NCBI RefSeq assembly: GCF_030463535.1
Contig: NC_132898.1
Location: forward strand, 22,240,662-22,304,661
Direction of reading: 5' to 3'
Length of the DNA: 64,000 nucleotides
DNA from: Salminus brasiliensis
Taxonomy: Eukaryota > Chordata > Actinopteri > Characiformes > Bryconidae
Shown: positions 45,956-56,463 of the stretch, piece by piece
Position numbering within the stretch: the stretch's first letter is position 1
Layout of the letters: each line of letters begins with the position of its first letter
Notes under the pieces: model-generated
The model's database searches: none
The model's input: only the letters and a program-made list of their open reading frames with translations
What the model was told of the DNA's origin: nothing
Program-made: the position numbers and the translations under genes

Positions 45956-46274
45956 GTCAGTGACCGCACAAACACACACGCACGTAAACAACAAACAACA
46001 CGGTAAACAGTTGTTTACTGACGGGAGGTGCAGACAGCACTGCCGATCTCACCGGAATGCCAGAACACAAGCATTAGAAGCCAGAACGTGGCGGTGCGAG
46101 ACAGCTAGTTAGCCTTTAGCACAGTTATAGGGGGAGCTAGCGCAGACAGTCAACGCGCAGAGGAACCCCCAGTCCGAGCTCGGTTCAGCCTACAGGGGTC
46201 CATGTCCACTCTCTGCGGTCAGGTCCGGCTGCTCGTCTCATCCTTGAAGGACTTCCATTAGCTGTGTAGCTGTG

Positions 46275-46830
46275 CTCTTCTAGCTAGGTAGTTCTGAGTA
46301 TAACGTCATTGTGCACTACTGACCCGTCTTACGTCACGCTTTGCCTACATACTACTGACCCTTTCCCTTCATACTGACCTGCTGACTGCTAATCCACACA
46401 GCTGATCCTTCCTGTGTCACAATAACCTACTGACCACTGTCAGATTACTGACCACTAAGCCACACTACCGACCGATAATCCACACTACTGACCCTTGGTG
46501 AGTAATGTCACAGTAACCTACTGACCACTAAGCCACACTACTGACCCTTCCTGTGTCAAACTACACTACTGACCACAAATCCACAACACTGACCTTTACT
46601 TTGGAATACTGACTGCTAATCCAGTCTACTGACCCTTCCTATGTCACACTGTACTTCTAACTGCTAAACCACACTACTGACCATTAATCCACAATATTTA
46701 CCCTTCCTGTGGCACACTAAACTACTGACACCTAAGCCATATTGACTGACCCTTTCTATGTCACACCACATTACTGCCTGTCAAGACAAAGTACTGACTG
46801 CTAAGCGAAACTACCCAACGCTGAAACACA
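46275..46830. repeat. Degenerate tandem repeat (CACACTACTGACCCTT type)
   Basis: Units such as 'ccacactactgacccttcct', 'gtgtcac' and 'ctactgaccactaagccaca' repeat through about 550 bases of the cept1 5' region. Confidence 0.8.
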
Positions 46831-47305
46831 CTACTGTGTTGGGGTGAGGACTGGTTAGATAATCTTCATCACTCTCAGTATTGGAGAGTGTTCAGTGGGA
46901 GCACTTTAGGACACTTAAAGTCTGAAGGACTCCTGTGTGTATTATTTCTGTGCTACAGGGTTCAGGAGTGACTAAACACACAGCAGGATTATACATCTGC
47001 ACTACAGAACGGTGCTAACTGTAATCCTGCACAGTAATGAGATTACACACCCTTCTGAAACAGAGATTACATTCTGAATTAAAGCTATTCATTAGATGGA
47101 GCGCAGCATCAATACAAGAGCAACACACACGCAACAGTACAGCCGACAAGCTCCCACAGAGGGTGGAGTACAGTTGTTCCTTAGTGCTGAGACTAATTTA
47201 AGTTAAGTACAGTAATTAAATGCAATTCATAATCAGTACATTACTGAAGCTGTGTATTCTTTAGAACATTAGAGACAGCTACTGATTAATCTCTCCCCTT
47301 TCCAG

Positions 47306-47365
47306 CCAGAGGAGTGTGTGTGGGGAGGGGTGGCCCAGGTGTGTACCTCAGAACTGGGAGAAAAG
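47306..47365 (+). other. cept1: Candidate second cept1 5' UTR exon
   Basis: The acceptor 'ctctcccctttccag' precedes 60 bases that end GGGAGAAAAG at a strong donor gtaagc (47366). It lies about 100 bases before the exon with the start codon (acceptor at 47461-47462). No in-frame coding link is needed, so it is read as UTR. Confidence 0.5.
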
Positions 47366-47527
47366 GTAAGCTGATGCCACAACCAATGAGAAACAGGCTG
47401 TTAAATTTCAGTACATCAGTGCATCTCATTTCCGTAATAGTAACCACAGTGTTTGTATTTAGGTGTAGCACGGCCGCAGTGTGGGTGAGCGGCTGTTGGA
47501 GGCAGGTTGGGGTGTGCTGGGGGGGTC

Positions 47528-50500
47528 ATGAGTGGGCAGGCAGGGGTGAAGGGCCGGCGGGGGGGCCGGGGGGAGCAGGGCATGGACTCAACCTGCTGGC
47601 TGTCTCCTGCGGTCCTGCGGCGGCTTATCGAGCTGCCCGCCCCAGTGCTGTCCCGGCACCAGCTAAAGCGACTGGAGGAGCACCGCTATAGCAGCAGCGG
47701 CAGATCGCTGCTGGAGCCCATCATGCAACGCTACTGGGAGTGGCTGGTGTGCCGCATGCCCCCCTGGATTGCTCCCAACCTCATCACCGTCGTTGGCCTG
47801 GCAACCAACATCTTCACCACACTTGTGCTGGTGTACTACTGCCCCACCGCCACTGAACAGGTACAAGACTGATTCATTTAGTACAGATAGATTTACTGAT
47901 ATACTTTATGATTCATTCTGTTTAGATACAGCTTTACTAATTCATTGTAAACAGTTGTTTTGTGATTAATAACTTTCAAATAATACATTTATACAGGGCA
48001 GATAGTTCAATGTGTGTATAGTGATAGTTGTGTTGTTGTATAATGAGGTGTATGTTGTGTGTTTAGGCTCCTCTCTGGGCATACCTGCTGTGTGCGGTGG
48101 GCCTGTTTGTGTATCAGTCTCTGGACGCCATAGACGGGAAGCAGGCGAGGCGCACTAACAGCAGCTCACCACTGGGGGAGCTGTTTGACCATGGCTGTGA
48201 CTCTCTCTCCACAGGTGGGCCGTAACAAACACCTACACACTTCACTACATCCAACACAAGTCATGACTAACTCCCTCTCTTTCTCTGTGCAGTGTTTGTG
48301 GTACTGGGCACCAGTATTGCAGTTCAGTTGGGGACGAATCCAGACTGGATGTTTTTCTGCTGCTTTGCGGGCATGTTTATGTTCTACTGCGCACACTGGC
48401 AGACCTACGTCTCCGGCACTCTGCGCTTCGGCATGTGAGTGGTTCACTGAGCACCCGGCGTGGAGCACTAACCCGTTATTTACGTTTACTGCATCAACAG
48501 AGACTCTTACTCGGATGCTTTGTTTGCCACTTGAAAACCTTGGGCTGTGTCCACAGCCGCGCACTAGCATTCAAAACAGTATATCTTAACAACACATAAT
48601 AACACCATTGCTACACTGTAAACAAAATCATTTTAAATAAGTAAACTTAACGTTTGTCATTTTTGTATTTAACATAAGCCCTGTCAGAGGGATGTCTGTC
48701 GGCTGAATGGGTGGAGCCAAAGTACTGGAGACTGAATTGGTAGGGCTAAACTGTTGTGGGGTGAATAGATGGGGCTAAACTGCTGTAGGGCAAATGACCC
48801 TTGATTACAGAAGAAGCAGATGTATGAGTGTGCTTCAATAGAGTTGTATGACCAGTAGTTGGCCACAGGGAGCGCTGTTGTGATGGTATCTCTGTCCTGG
48901 GATGTACAGATTTGACATCACTGAGCTGCAGCTCAGCCTGGCCCTTCTACATACCTTCACTGCTAGCATCGGGCCCAGATTTTGGAACCTAACGGTAAAA
49001 CTGAGCACCATGCAGCCAATCACGGCCACGCTAACAACAGCAGCCAACCAATCAGCTGCTTGATTTTCCTGCACTGCATGAATAACTGATCCACTTCAAA
49101 TATATTCAGTCAGTGACCTAGCAGTGAACTGCATGCCTGTGGAATCTGCTCAAAAGTTAATTATATTAATCAACTGATTTATTTATTTGTAATGATTATT
49201 ATGTGTTAATTAGTTTGACCTGTAGGGGTTTTCCTAGATGAGGTAAAAATTGTTAAATAAACTTGTGACATGTAAAATCTATCTGGGCAATACTTGTGGA
49301 ATACAAAATGTGATGTTGGTTTGAACTAATAGAGATTGATTAAAATTTAAATTTTATGATTCTTTAGTTCTTAGTTATTATTCTTTAGTTTTTTTTAAAT
49401 ATAGTTTTTTTTTATATAATATGAATAAACTATAGGACTCAAAACTTCAATCTATAATGATTCAAGGCTGAAGGTTTAGCTAGTGGTCATTACCTTAGAG
49501 CAACAATTTAGTGTAAAATCACAGTGTCATTGATCTCAGACCCAGATTCAATCAATCAACCAAGACATTTTGGCTATCTGGCATGTACTGCTTTAGTTAG
49601 GAGATGCTAGGCTAATGTTGCTAATAAACACTGGACCTCATCTCTAATACCCCCCACACACAAGTTTACTACTTGTTCGCCTAGCATTGTTCCTTGTAGG
49701 GTAGAAGTATACACATCAGATACCAGACAGATACCTGCTTGTGTGTGTGTACAGCACTGGTCCCTGATTGGCTCCTGGCTGTGCCGCAGCAGACATGGCC
49801 TTTAGGAGAGTGTGATTATGGCTGTATCTAACTCTGCTTTCTCCCCCCCCCCTCTCACTCAGCATTGACGTGACTGAGGTGCAGATCTTCATTATTATCA
49901 TGTATTTGCTGGCTGCTGTGGGCGGATCGGCTTTCTGGCAGGCTCTGGTAATTCAGAGATTCACCACTGATTATGAAACCACTACAGCATTTATGTTTAC
50001 ATGCACTTTGCAGAGGCAACACAAACTAAAAATGTCTAAAGTGTGACTGCAGCTTTAAAGGCGCTGTATATGATTCTGGAGAATGGCGGTTAATATTTGA
50101 ACAGAAATTTAATAGCGAAACAAACACACCCCTTCCTTCAGTGCTCCTTCAGAAACTCGGTCACTCAGATATCTGTGGCCATAAAACAAATGGTATAATG
50201 TTAATATCGTATCGTGTAGTATATATAATGTTGCTACAGTTGCTGCTGTTAACCAAACCAGTTGTAATTATCTATCACAAACATTCGAAAACACAACTGA
50301 ACTTTTTGTTCGACTTTTGTTTGTCAGATCTTTCGTTTGTCAGGAAGACCAGACTTTTTTCCAGTGTGCAAACAGACCGGAGAGCTAGCAAACCGCAAGA
50401 CCACATTCGCTGAATTATTGGACTGAAATCATATACAGTGCCTTTAAGGAAATAAAATCTATTCGTTAGAACTTTATGTCTTTCATTAGCTGCAACAGAT

Positions 50501-52671
50501 TGTTGTCACAATCTCCCAGTGAGTTTCTGATTTAGGTATTCGTTTAGTTTTTTTAATTCTGACTGATCTGCTAGTTGAATTATTAAAGCCTGCATGTAAA
50601 CATAGCCAATATCTAATAACTAATAAGCTGTTAACATTAACTAATGTAATTTGCCTTTTGAAGTCTGTGCTAATTTTTAATCTGAAATATATATGATTTT
50701 GCATCTGTACACTAACGTATTTTGGATTATTCATGTTCTGAATTTGTAATGAAATCCAGAGAAACTGATGTGACACAGTCTGACTCTCCTCTCTGATAGA
50801 TCCCCGTGTTAAACATCCAGATGAAAATAGTTCCGGCGCTCTGCACATTCGTGGGTGCGGTGGTCTCTTGTACAAGTTATTTCAGAGTCATTTTTACAGG
50901 AGGAGTGGGCAAAAACGGATCCACAATAGCGGTGAGTTCCCATTCGCTGTCCTATAAGATTCCTTCTGATATAAAATAAAAGTAGCACAAAGGGTTCTTT
51001 GAGCAAAGTCATAGAAGAAACAAACTTGGTTGCATACATATCCATTTTTGTAAAAGTAGTGTAAAGAACCTAAAGGTTTAAAACAGTCGACGTAAAAGGT
51101 TCTTCATGCTTATCTCTTGGTTCTTCATGGAACCATAGCACACTCTTTTTGGTGCTATATCAGAGCATTTTAAAAAGACACAGAAAATACAGAAGGTTCA
51201 CTTGGAGATAATTTTATAGAAATGTTGTTTTCTTTTCTTTCAGGGAACCAGTGTGTTATCTCCAGTCCTGCACATAGGCTCTGTTATATTGCTCGCTATG
51301 ATGATTTATAAGAAATCTGCTATCCAGCTGTTTGAAAAACACCCCTGTCTTTATATTCTGGCCTTTGGCTTTGTTTCTGCCAAAATAACCAACAAATTAG
51401 TGGTGAGTAGCATATTGAAATTTTCCATTTAACCATTAATGGTGCCGCAGTTATATTGTAGAATGGAACATTTGAGCAAGACTTGTTTTGATGTCTAGTT
51501 TTCAATGTTTTCCATGTTCACTTTTCCTTCCTAACAGGTTGCACACATGACAAAAAGCGAAATGCATCTTTATGACGTGGCATTTCTGGGCCCTGGCCTT
51601 CTGTTTCTGAATCAGTATTTCAACAGTTTTATTGACGAGTATCTAGTGCTTTGGATCGCACTGGTAAGATCAACTTTTATCAGATGTACATCTAAGGTTT
51701 AACTTCTAAATTAGGGCTGGTTGATATCTAAGCAATAGTTCATATTTTGGTCACATTTCATATTAAGTAGGCCTATTACGTTTCTGTAACAGCTGTGTAA
51801 TTAAGGTGGTTTATACAAAAAAAGGAAACGGTTTGCTATCATTAGTGTGAAAGCTCTCTGGCATTCAGATTTTTTGGTGTATATTGTGAAACTTAGTAGT
51901 GCCCTGCACCAACAAAGCAATAGAACGTCACACATAAAAGCCATATTCAAAACGGAATAGTTGCAGCCCCTGAATGACAACAGCCATTACTGTATCCTGT
52001 TGTTCCAAAAATCTGTATCATCCCTAATATTATCTGACAAGCTAAAATAAAACAAGGTCTAGCCAAGTTAGTTTTCCATGTAGAAATATTGCTGGTCGGT
52101 AATCAGCAATACCCGATTATATCGCCTGTGGGCAGTGGTGGCTCAGCAGTTAGAGCGCCGGGATATCGATAACAGGGTTGTGGGTTCGATACCCGGACTC
52201 GGCAAGCTGCCACTGTTGGGGCCCTTGAGCAAGGCCCTTTACCCTCTCTGCTCCCCGGGCGCTGGAGTTGGCTGCCCACCGCTCTGGGTGTGTGTGTGTA
52301 CTCCCTGCCCCTAACACGTGTGTGTGTGTGAGTGTGTGTTCACTACCAGATGGGTTAAATGCGGAGGACACATTTCGCTGTACAGTGTACAGTGACAAAT
52401 ACGTGCACCTTTACCTTTTTACCTTGTTATCACCCAGCCCTAATCTACACTGTAACACAGATTCTTATTGAACACTCTTCATTAAAAACACTATTGTCAG
52501 CATTATTCTTCTCTTTCTGCATTAATTAATTGTAACAAACTGTTTGATTGGCAGGTGCTGTCGTTGTTTGACCTGGTGCGCTACTGTGTGAGTGTGTGTA
52601 ATCAGATCGCGTCACATCTTCATATCTTTGTCTTTAAAATCAAACCTCCAATTTTGGGAGCAGCTCAGTAA
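47528..52671 (+). CDS. cept1: Choline/ethanolamine phosphotransferase 1
   Basis: ER/nuclear-membrane enzyme of the Kennedy pathway. It transfers phosphocholine or phosphoethanolamine from the CDP-alcohol to diacylglycerol, making phosphatidylcholine and phosphatidylethanolamine. Exons: 47528-47860 (ATG 47528; exon start 47463), 48067-48214, 48293-48434, 49863-49947, 50800-50931, 51244-51402, 51538-51663, 52555-52671 (TAA). They give 413 codons (human CEPT1 416). The CDP-alcohol phosphotransferase signature DGx2ARx8Gx3Dx3D is complete: D134-G135, A138-R139, G148, D152, D156, in the run DGKQARRT ... GELFDHGCD. About ten hydrophobic segments follow. CEPT1 rather than CHPT1 is shown by [46 protein letters not shown] and [15 protein letters not shown]. 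The first 25 residues are G- and R-rich and unlike the mammalian start. It is head-to-head with stk38 and tail-to-tail with sycp3. Confidence 0.94.
48695..48795. repeat. Short tandem repeat, 'gggtggggctaaactgctgtag' family
   Basis: Three units (ctgaatgggtggagccaaag; ctgaattggtagggctaaac; gtgaatagatggggctaaac) in a cept1 intron. Same monomer as at 695-835. Confidence 0.75.
49540..49655. repeat. Dispersed repeat, pair of 9630-9790
   Basis: Shares 'cagattca', 'agttaggagatgctaggcta' (versus caggagatgtttggcta) and 'gctaataaacactggac' with the copy in cacna1s. Confidence 0.5.
50053..50449. mobile_element. MITE with TTAAAGGCRCTGTATATGATT ends
   Basis: Left end 'ttaaaggcgctgtatatgat'; right end on the other strand 'ttaaaggcactgtatatgat'. 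The near-perfect inverted repeats of about 22 bases flank roughly 400 bases with no transposase. It lies in a cept1 intron (49948-50799). Confidence 0.8.
52129..52424 (+). mobile_element. tRNA-derived SINE
   Basis: The tRNA-like head GGGCAGTGGTGGCTCAGCAG holds an A box (TGGCTCAGCAG), followed by GTTGTGGGTTCGATACCCGG (B box GGTTCGATACC). The body has 'gcccttgagcaaggcccttt', 'ctgcccaccgctctgggtg' and a GT run; the tail is 'tgacaaatacgtgcaccttt'. It lies in the last cept1 intron and carries internal RNA polymerase III promoter boxes. It is not a tRNA gene: there is no acceptor-stem pairing and the element continues for some 220 bases. Confidence 0.88.
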
Positions 52672-52700
52672 CACCAAGCAACGCTGCCACTGACTTTCTG

Positions 52701-52734
<34 letters not shown>

Positions 52735-53724
52735 ATATGTGTGTTTGCCTGCCTGTGTCTCTCACGCCGTGTCTGGAGGAAGATTAAGTGAATTAGTGAT
52801 TTGTAGAAGGAGTAATTATGAATTTATACTGGTGTTTCTGGTGGTTTGAGTGTTATTGAGAGCTGACGAAGGTGTGTGTTTGCTTTATTTAAATTATTAC
52901 TATAAGAAACTAATGCAATCTGTAAGGAAGGCGGGTGAATGGTGTAATAACAGGTGCTAATACACTCCCACTCATTTCTGTGAGAATACTTGTTTAGGTA
53001 CTCCCTTTTAAATAACAGATTAAAGCTGAAAACAGTGGGAGTGAGTCTGAATAGGCTTCCTTGTTTGTTTTTTCCTGTTCCAATTTGCTTTCATAGGCAT
53101 TCACTTTTCTCGTTCTCAGTATTGCATGCCTTGTCTTTGTTTTTAAAATTCTGCTTACACAAGTTTCTCATTTGATTTAAATGTAAAAGAAGAACTTCAG
53201 TCCACATGAATAATGACTCTGCGTTGTCATGGGTTGCTGCTGCTGCTACTAATGTATTATTTTTATTTTTATTGTTATCATTGTTATTATTATTATTATT
53301 ATTATTATTAAAGCTGTTTGTAAGTCCTTATTTAGACACATGAAGACTGTACTGATTTGTTTTGTAGTAACAAGTATCATCTCTCACTTTGCTTCATATT
53401 GCAGAAAGTGGTAACCTCTGACTGTGTTTTTACACATAGAACAAGGAAGCTTTTTGTACTGTTAATCTAAACATAAGCTTGTTCTCACTTTAGATTCACC
53501 TATATCTATGACCTATATCTATGTCTTAAAAATGAAGGTTCCACAATGGTTCTCAGCATCTTTAAAGATTGAAGAATCTCTGTACATGGGAGGTGCTCTA
53601 TCCTGGCTATAATATATAATATAAAAACTATAAATTCTGAACAATTTAGAAACCTTCATTTTTAAGACTGTCTGACTGACATGTCTGATAGGGTTAAAGG
53701 TAGTTTAGTAGCGTTTTTTCATCC

Positions 53725-53860
53725 TGGTCTCTATCTGCTGTATCTGTGTGTATGGTCAATTACCACGGGATGTTATTTTAGTTTGTTTCCCAGAACAGAA
53801 AACGCAATCTGAAACTAAACATACTTTCAATAGAAGTCACTGGGCAGCTGCTGAATTCTA
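53725..53860. repeat. Dispersed repeat, 'gggcagatgctgaa' family
   Basis: Shares 'ctgctgtatctgtgtgtatg', 'caattaccac' and 'agaagtcactgggcagctgc' with 31250-31400 and 29480-29640. Confidence 0.6.
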
Positions 53861-54219
53861 AGATTATACATGAACGTGAAGTGCTAGCCGGTTGACTCCA
53901 GCAGTACAGGTGAGACAGATTGTCAGAGAAAGCTGTTCTCATGACATTTCCTCTAACTTTACAACACTGGAGCAACATAGTAAAAATGTGGTTAGTCCAT
54001 AAAACCCTTGTCAGTCTAAAAGGCACAGTCTCTTTAATTCCTATCAATAAAAACCTTTTAAGTGAAGTTTGAGGAGAAATAGTTAACACGAAAGCATAGG
54101 ATATAGGCCCTTTAAGGTTGTTTTGTATTCATAGACCGTGGAAATCCTACACAGATCACTACAGTGGTAACAAATTACCATGAACTCTGGAAAACTAGTT
54201 CCATTCACAAATTTATTAA

Positions 54220-54350
54220 AGTGCTCCAGTGCTCTGGTTCGAATCCCGGATCATGCTGCTTGACATCAGCAGCCGGAGTCAGAGAGGGCACAACTGGCCT
54301 TGCTCTCTCAGGGGTGGGTGGACGACACTTCCTCCCAACTCCAAGTGTGC
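54220..54350 (+). mobile_element. SINE fragment (second family)
   Basis: Begins at a B-box-like tctggttcgaatcccgg, then 'atcagcagccggagtcagag', 'agggcacaactggccttgct' and 'ctctcaggggtgggtggacg'. It resembles a tRNA-derived fish SINE different from that at 52129. Confidence 0.6.
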
Positions 54351-56463
54351 TGTTGGTCACAGGCATCTTATTATTATTTTTCTGGTGTGACCGTTTACTA
54401 AAAGAATTCTACATCTGCCCACTGACTTCTATAAGAAGTGAATTTGAATTTGTGTTTTTTATTTTAAAGAATCATGTTGAATTTACTGTTTGTGTTAACT
54501 GACTGTACGCTACAGATTCAGCAGACAAAATTAAGTAATTAAGTGTCTGGTCTTCTCTCTTTACTTTCTGCACTGGTGTTTAAATCAGTGAAGCAAAACA
54601 CTGATTTACACAGTTTGCAAGTCCAGAAACGACTCCAAAAACAAGTCAGATTTGACATTTTATGTCCTGCGTATTGAACACGGATGATTGTGCAAGAAAC
54701 CCCCTTTTCTGGAGTTTAGCAGTGGAATCTGCTCACACATTAGCTGCCGTTGTTATTTTATCACTTACGCTGTTGTGAAAGACTTTTTTTATGTAATGCT
54801 AATACGCTCATGTTCCTCTGTTGCTTCACAGTCTGTGCCTAAACCATTGTGTCGCAGTTTTCTGCCTATAACTGATGAATGGAATAAAAGTAAAGAAAAA
54901 CATTTAAATGCCAACTATTGACTCCAACATTTTCCATTAAACTCTTCATGGAACATGTGTGTTTACCACAGGGTAAGACAGAGGAAAGTTTCTAAACCCT
55001 GTCAGAGTTACTAATACAGGCATGTCACCCAATACTGCATATTTTTTCAAAACACGTTTTACAGTAAAAGGAGTGACCGGACTGAACACCTACTGCCCAA
55101 TGCAATAAGTTTTTTCTTATAATTTGGATTCTGTGGTTATTTATGCAGAAATGTTTCACCTGATGTTAAAAGTCAAGTAGCAAATCTAAAACGCATTTTT
55201 TTATTTATGCTTAATAATAATGGCTGTGTGTAATGGTGTCTCATTGCTTGCATGTGGTTCTGTTCATGTCATCACTTGCCTTAATTAGAACTGTTTTTGG
55301 TGTATATTTTGTTTTTGTTTTTTTGGCATCATTATTACCGTAACAGTGCTTTTCTGTGTCATGCTCAGGTACATCATGATATGCATAAATTAAACGTACT
55401 TCAGAGCAACATTAGACAATCTGTCTGCTAGCTAGCCAACAGTAGACATGTTTGAATGACTTCTAGATGTTTCTGCCCACAATCTGAACAGCCAGTATGA
55501 ACGATTACTACTAATCACTGCCACTGACTTAGCCCTGGTTGGTTTGTGTTTCTACTTCTTACACTTGCACAAATGTTTATGCAGATTAAATGGTTGTGAA
55601 TTACATGGTAGGGTGTAGAACCGCACTCTTGTTCTACACTGACGTTATCTGACTGGACTGTTCACTTCTTACACCCCTAAATAATGACAATGTGTAAGGA
55701 TAGGGCATTGAGGTAAACAAAAAGTCCAACGTTTGACTTGTATTTGGTGTCTTTGTAGTGTACAGTCGATTAGCTTCGACAGTAAACTTCCCTGAAGTTG
55801 AAATCAATGGGCAAGTGAAGGTGCTGACGTTTTTTGTTATTTTCTTAGTTCAGCGAAATGTGTTGCAATTACTGTCCATGCTGATTGATTGTGTACTACA
55901 GATACATCAAATAGAGATAAGTTTAAAGTTGCTGAACTAATCCTTTAAAGTCTTGTTTTTGAATTGATGATCTATTTGTGTAATGCTTGCCAGTTGTACA
56001 GACTACAGACATCTGTACTTCAGCAATCCCACCATCGTAAAATACATTGAAATGTACAAACATTGTTAATAGTCATGATTTTCTGTCTGATAAAGCTTTC
56101 AGTTGCTCTATCTTCTTCAATTTTTGGCAGTGTTGTGAGATGACTAGTTCTGACTCAGTCTGTCTGTTACAGTGCTCTGATTTTTAAAAAATAAAAGTAC
56201 CTGTTCAAAGAAAACAATGTACAATTTAATGTATTATTTCTCTGAGAGACACACATTTATTTCTCTGTCTCATTCCAAATGAAAGTAAGCCTGGACTAAA
56301 GTAAAGAAAATCAATACAACAGATTCAATCTTGAAAAATGAGCCAGAACTAAAGACACTCCAGTACAGTCTATTTCATTAAGGGAGTGAAAATGTCTGCC
56401 AACCAGAGTGTGTGAACATAGGCTTTTGTTTAGTTGTCCAGTATTATACAGTATATACAGTAC

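Larger units (their letters stand above)
52672..56300. other. cept1-sycp3 convergent interval, likely 3' UTRs
   Basis: No coding exon seen. Candidate polyadenylation signals: for cept1 AATAAA near 54047 and 54883 (plus strand); for sycp3 a minus-strand AATAAA at 56256-56261. It holds a GT run (52704-52731), a TTA run (53285-53310), a SINE fragment and copies of the 'gggcagatgctgaa' family. Confidence 0.4.

Noticed and set aside
47314-47691. Alternative 125-codon frame overlapping the first cept1 coding exon
   Set aside because: It crosses the acceptor at 47462 and the donor at 47366 and reads the cept1 coding sequence in the wrong frame; cept1 homology fixes the frame.
52129-52210. A tRNA gene
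   Set aside because: A- and B-box-like motifs are present, but the sequence does not fold into a full cloverleaf and continues into a SINE body and tail.
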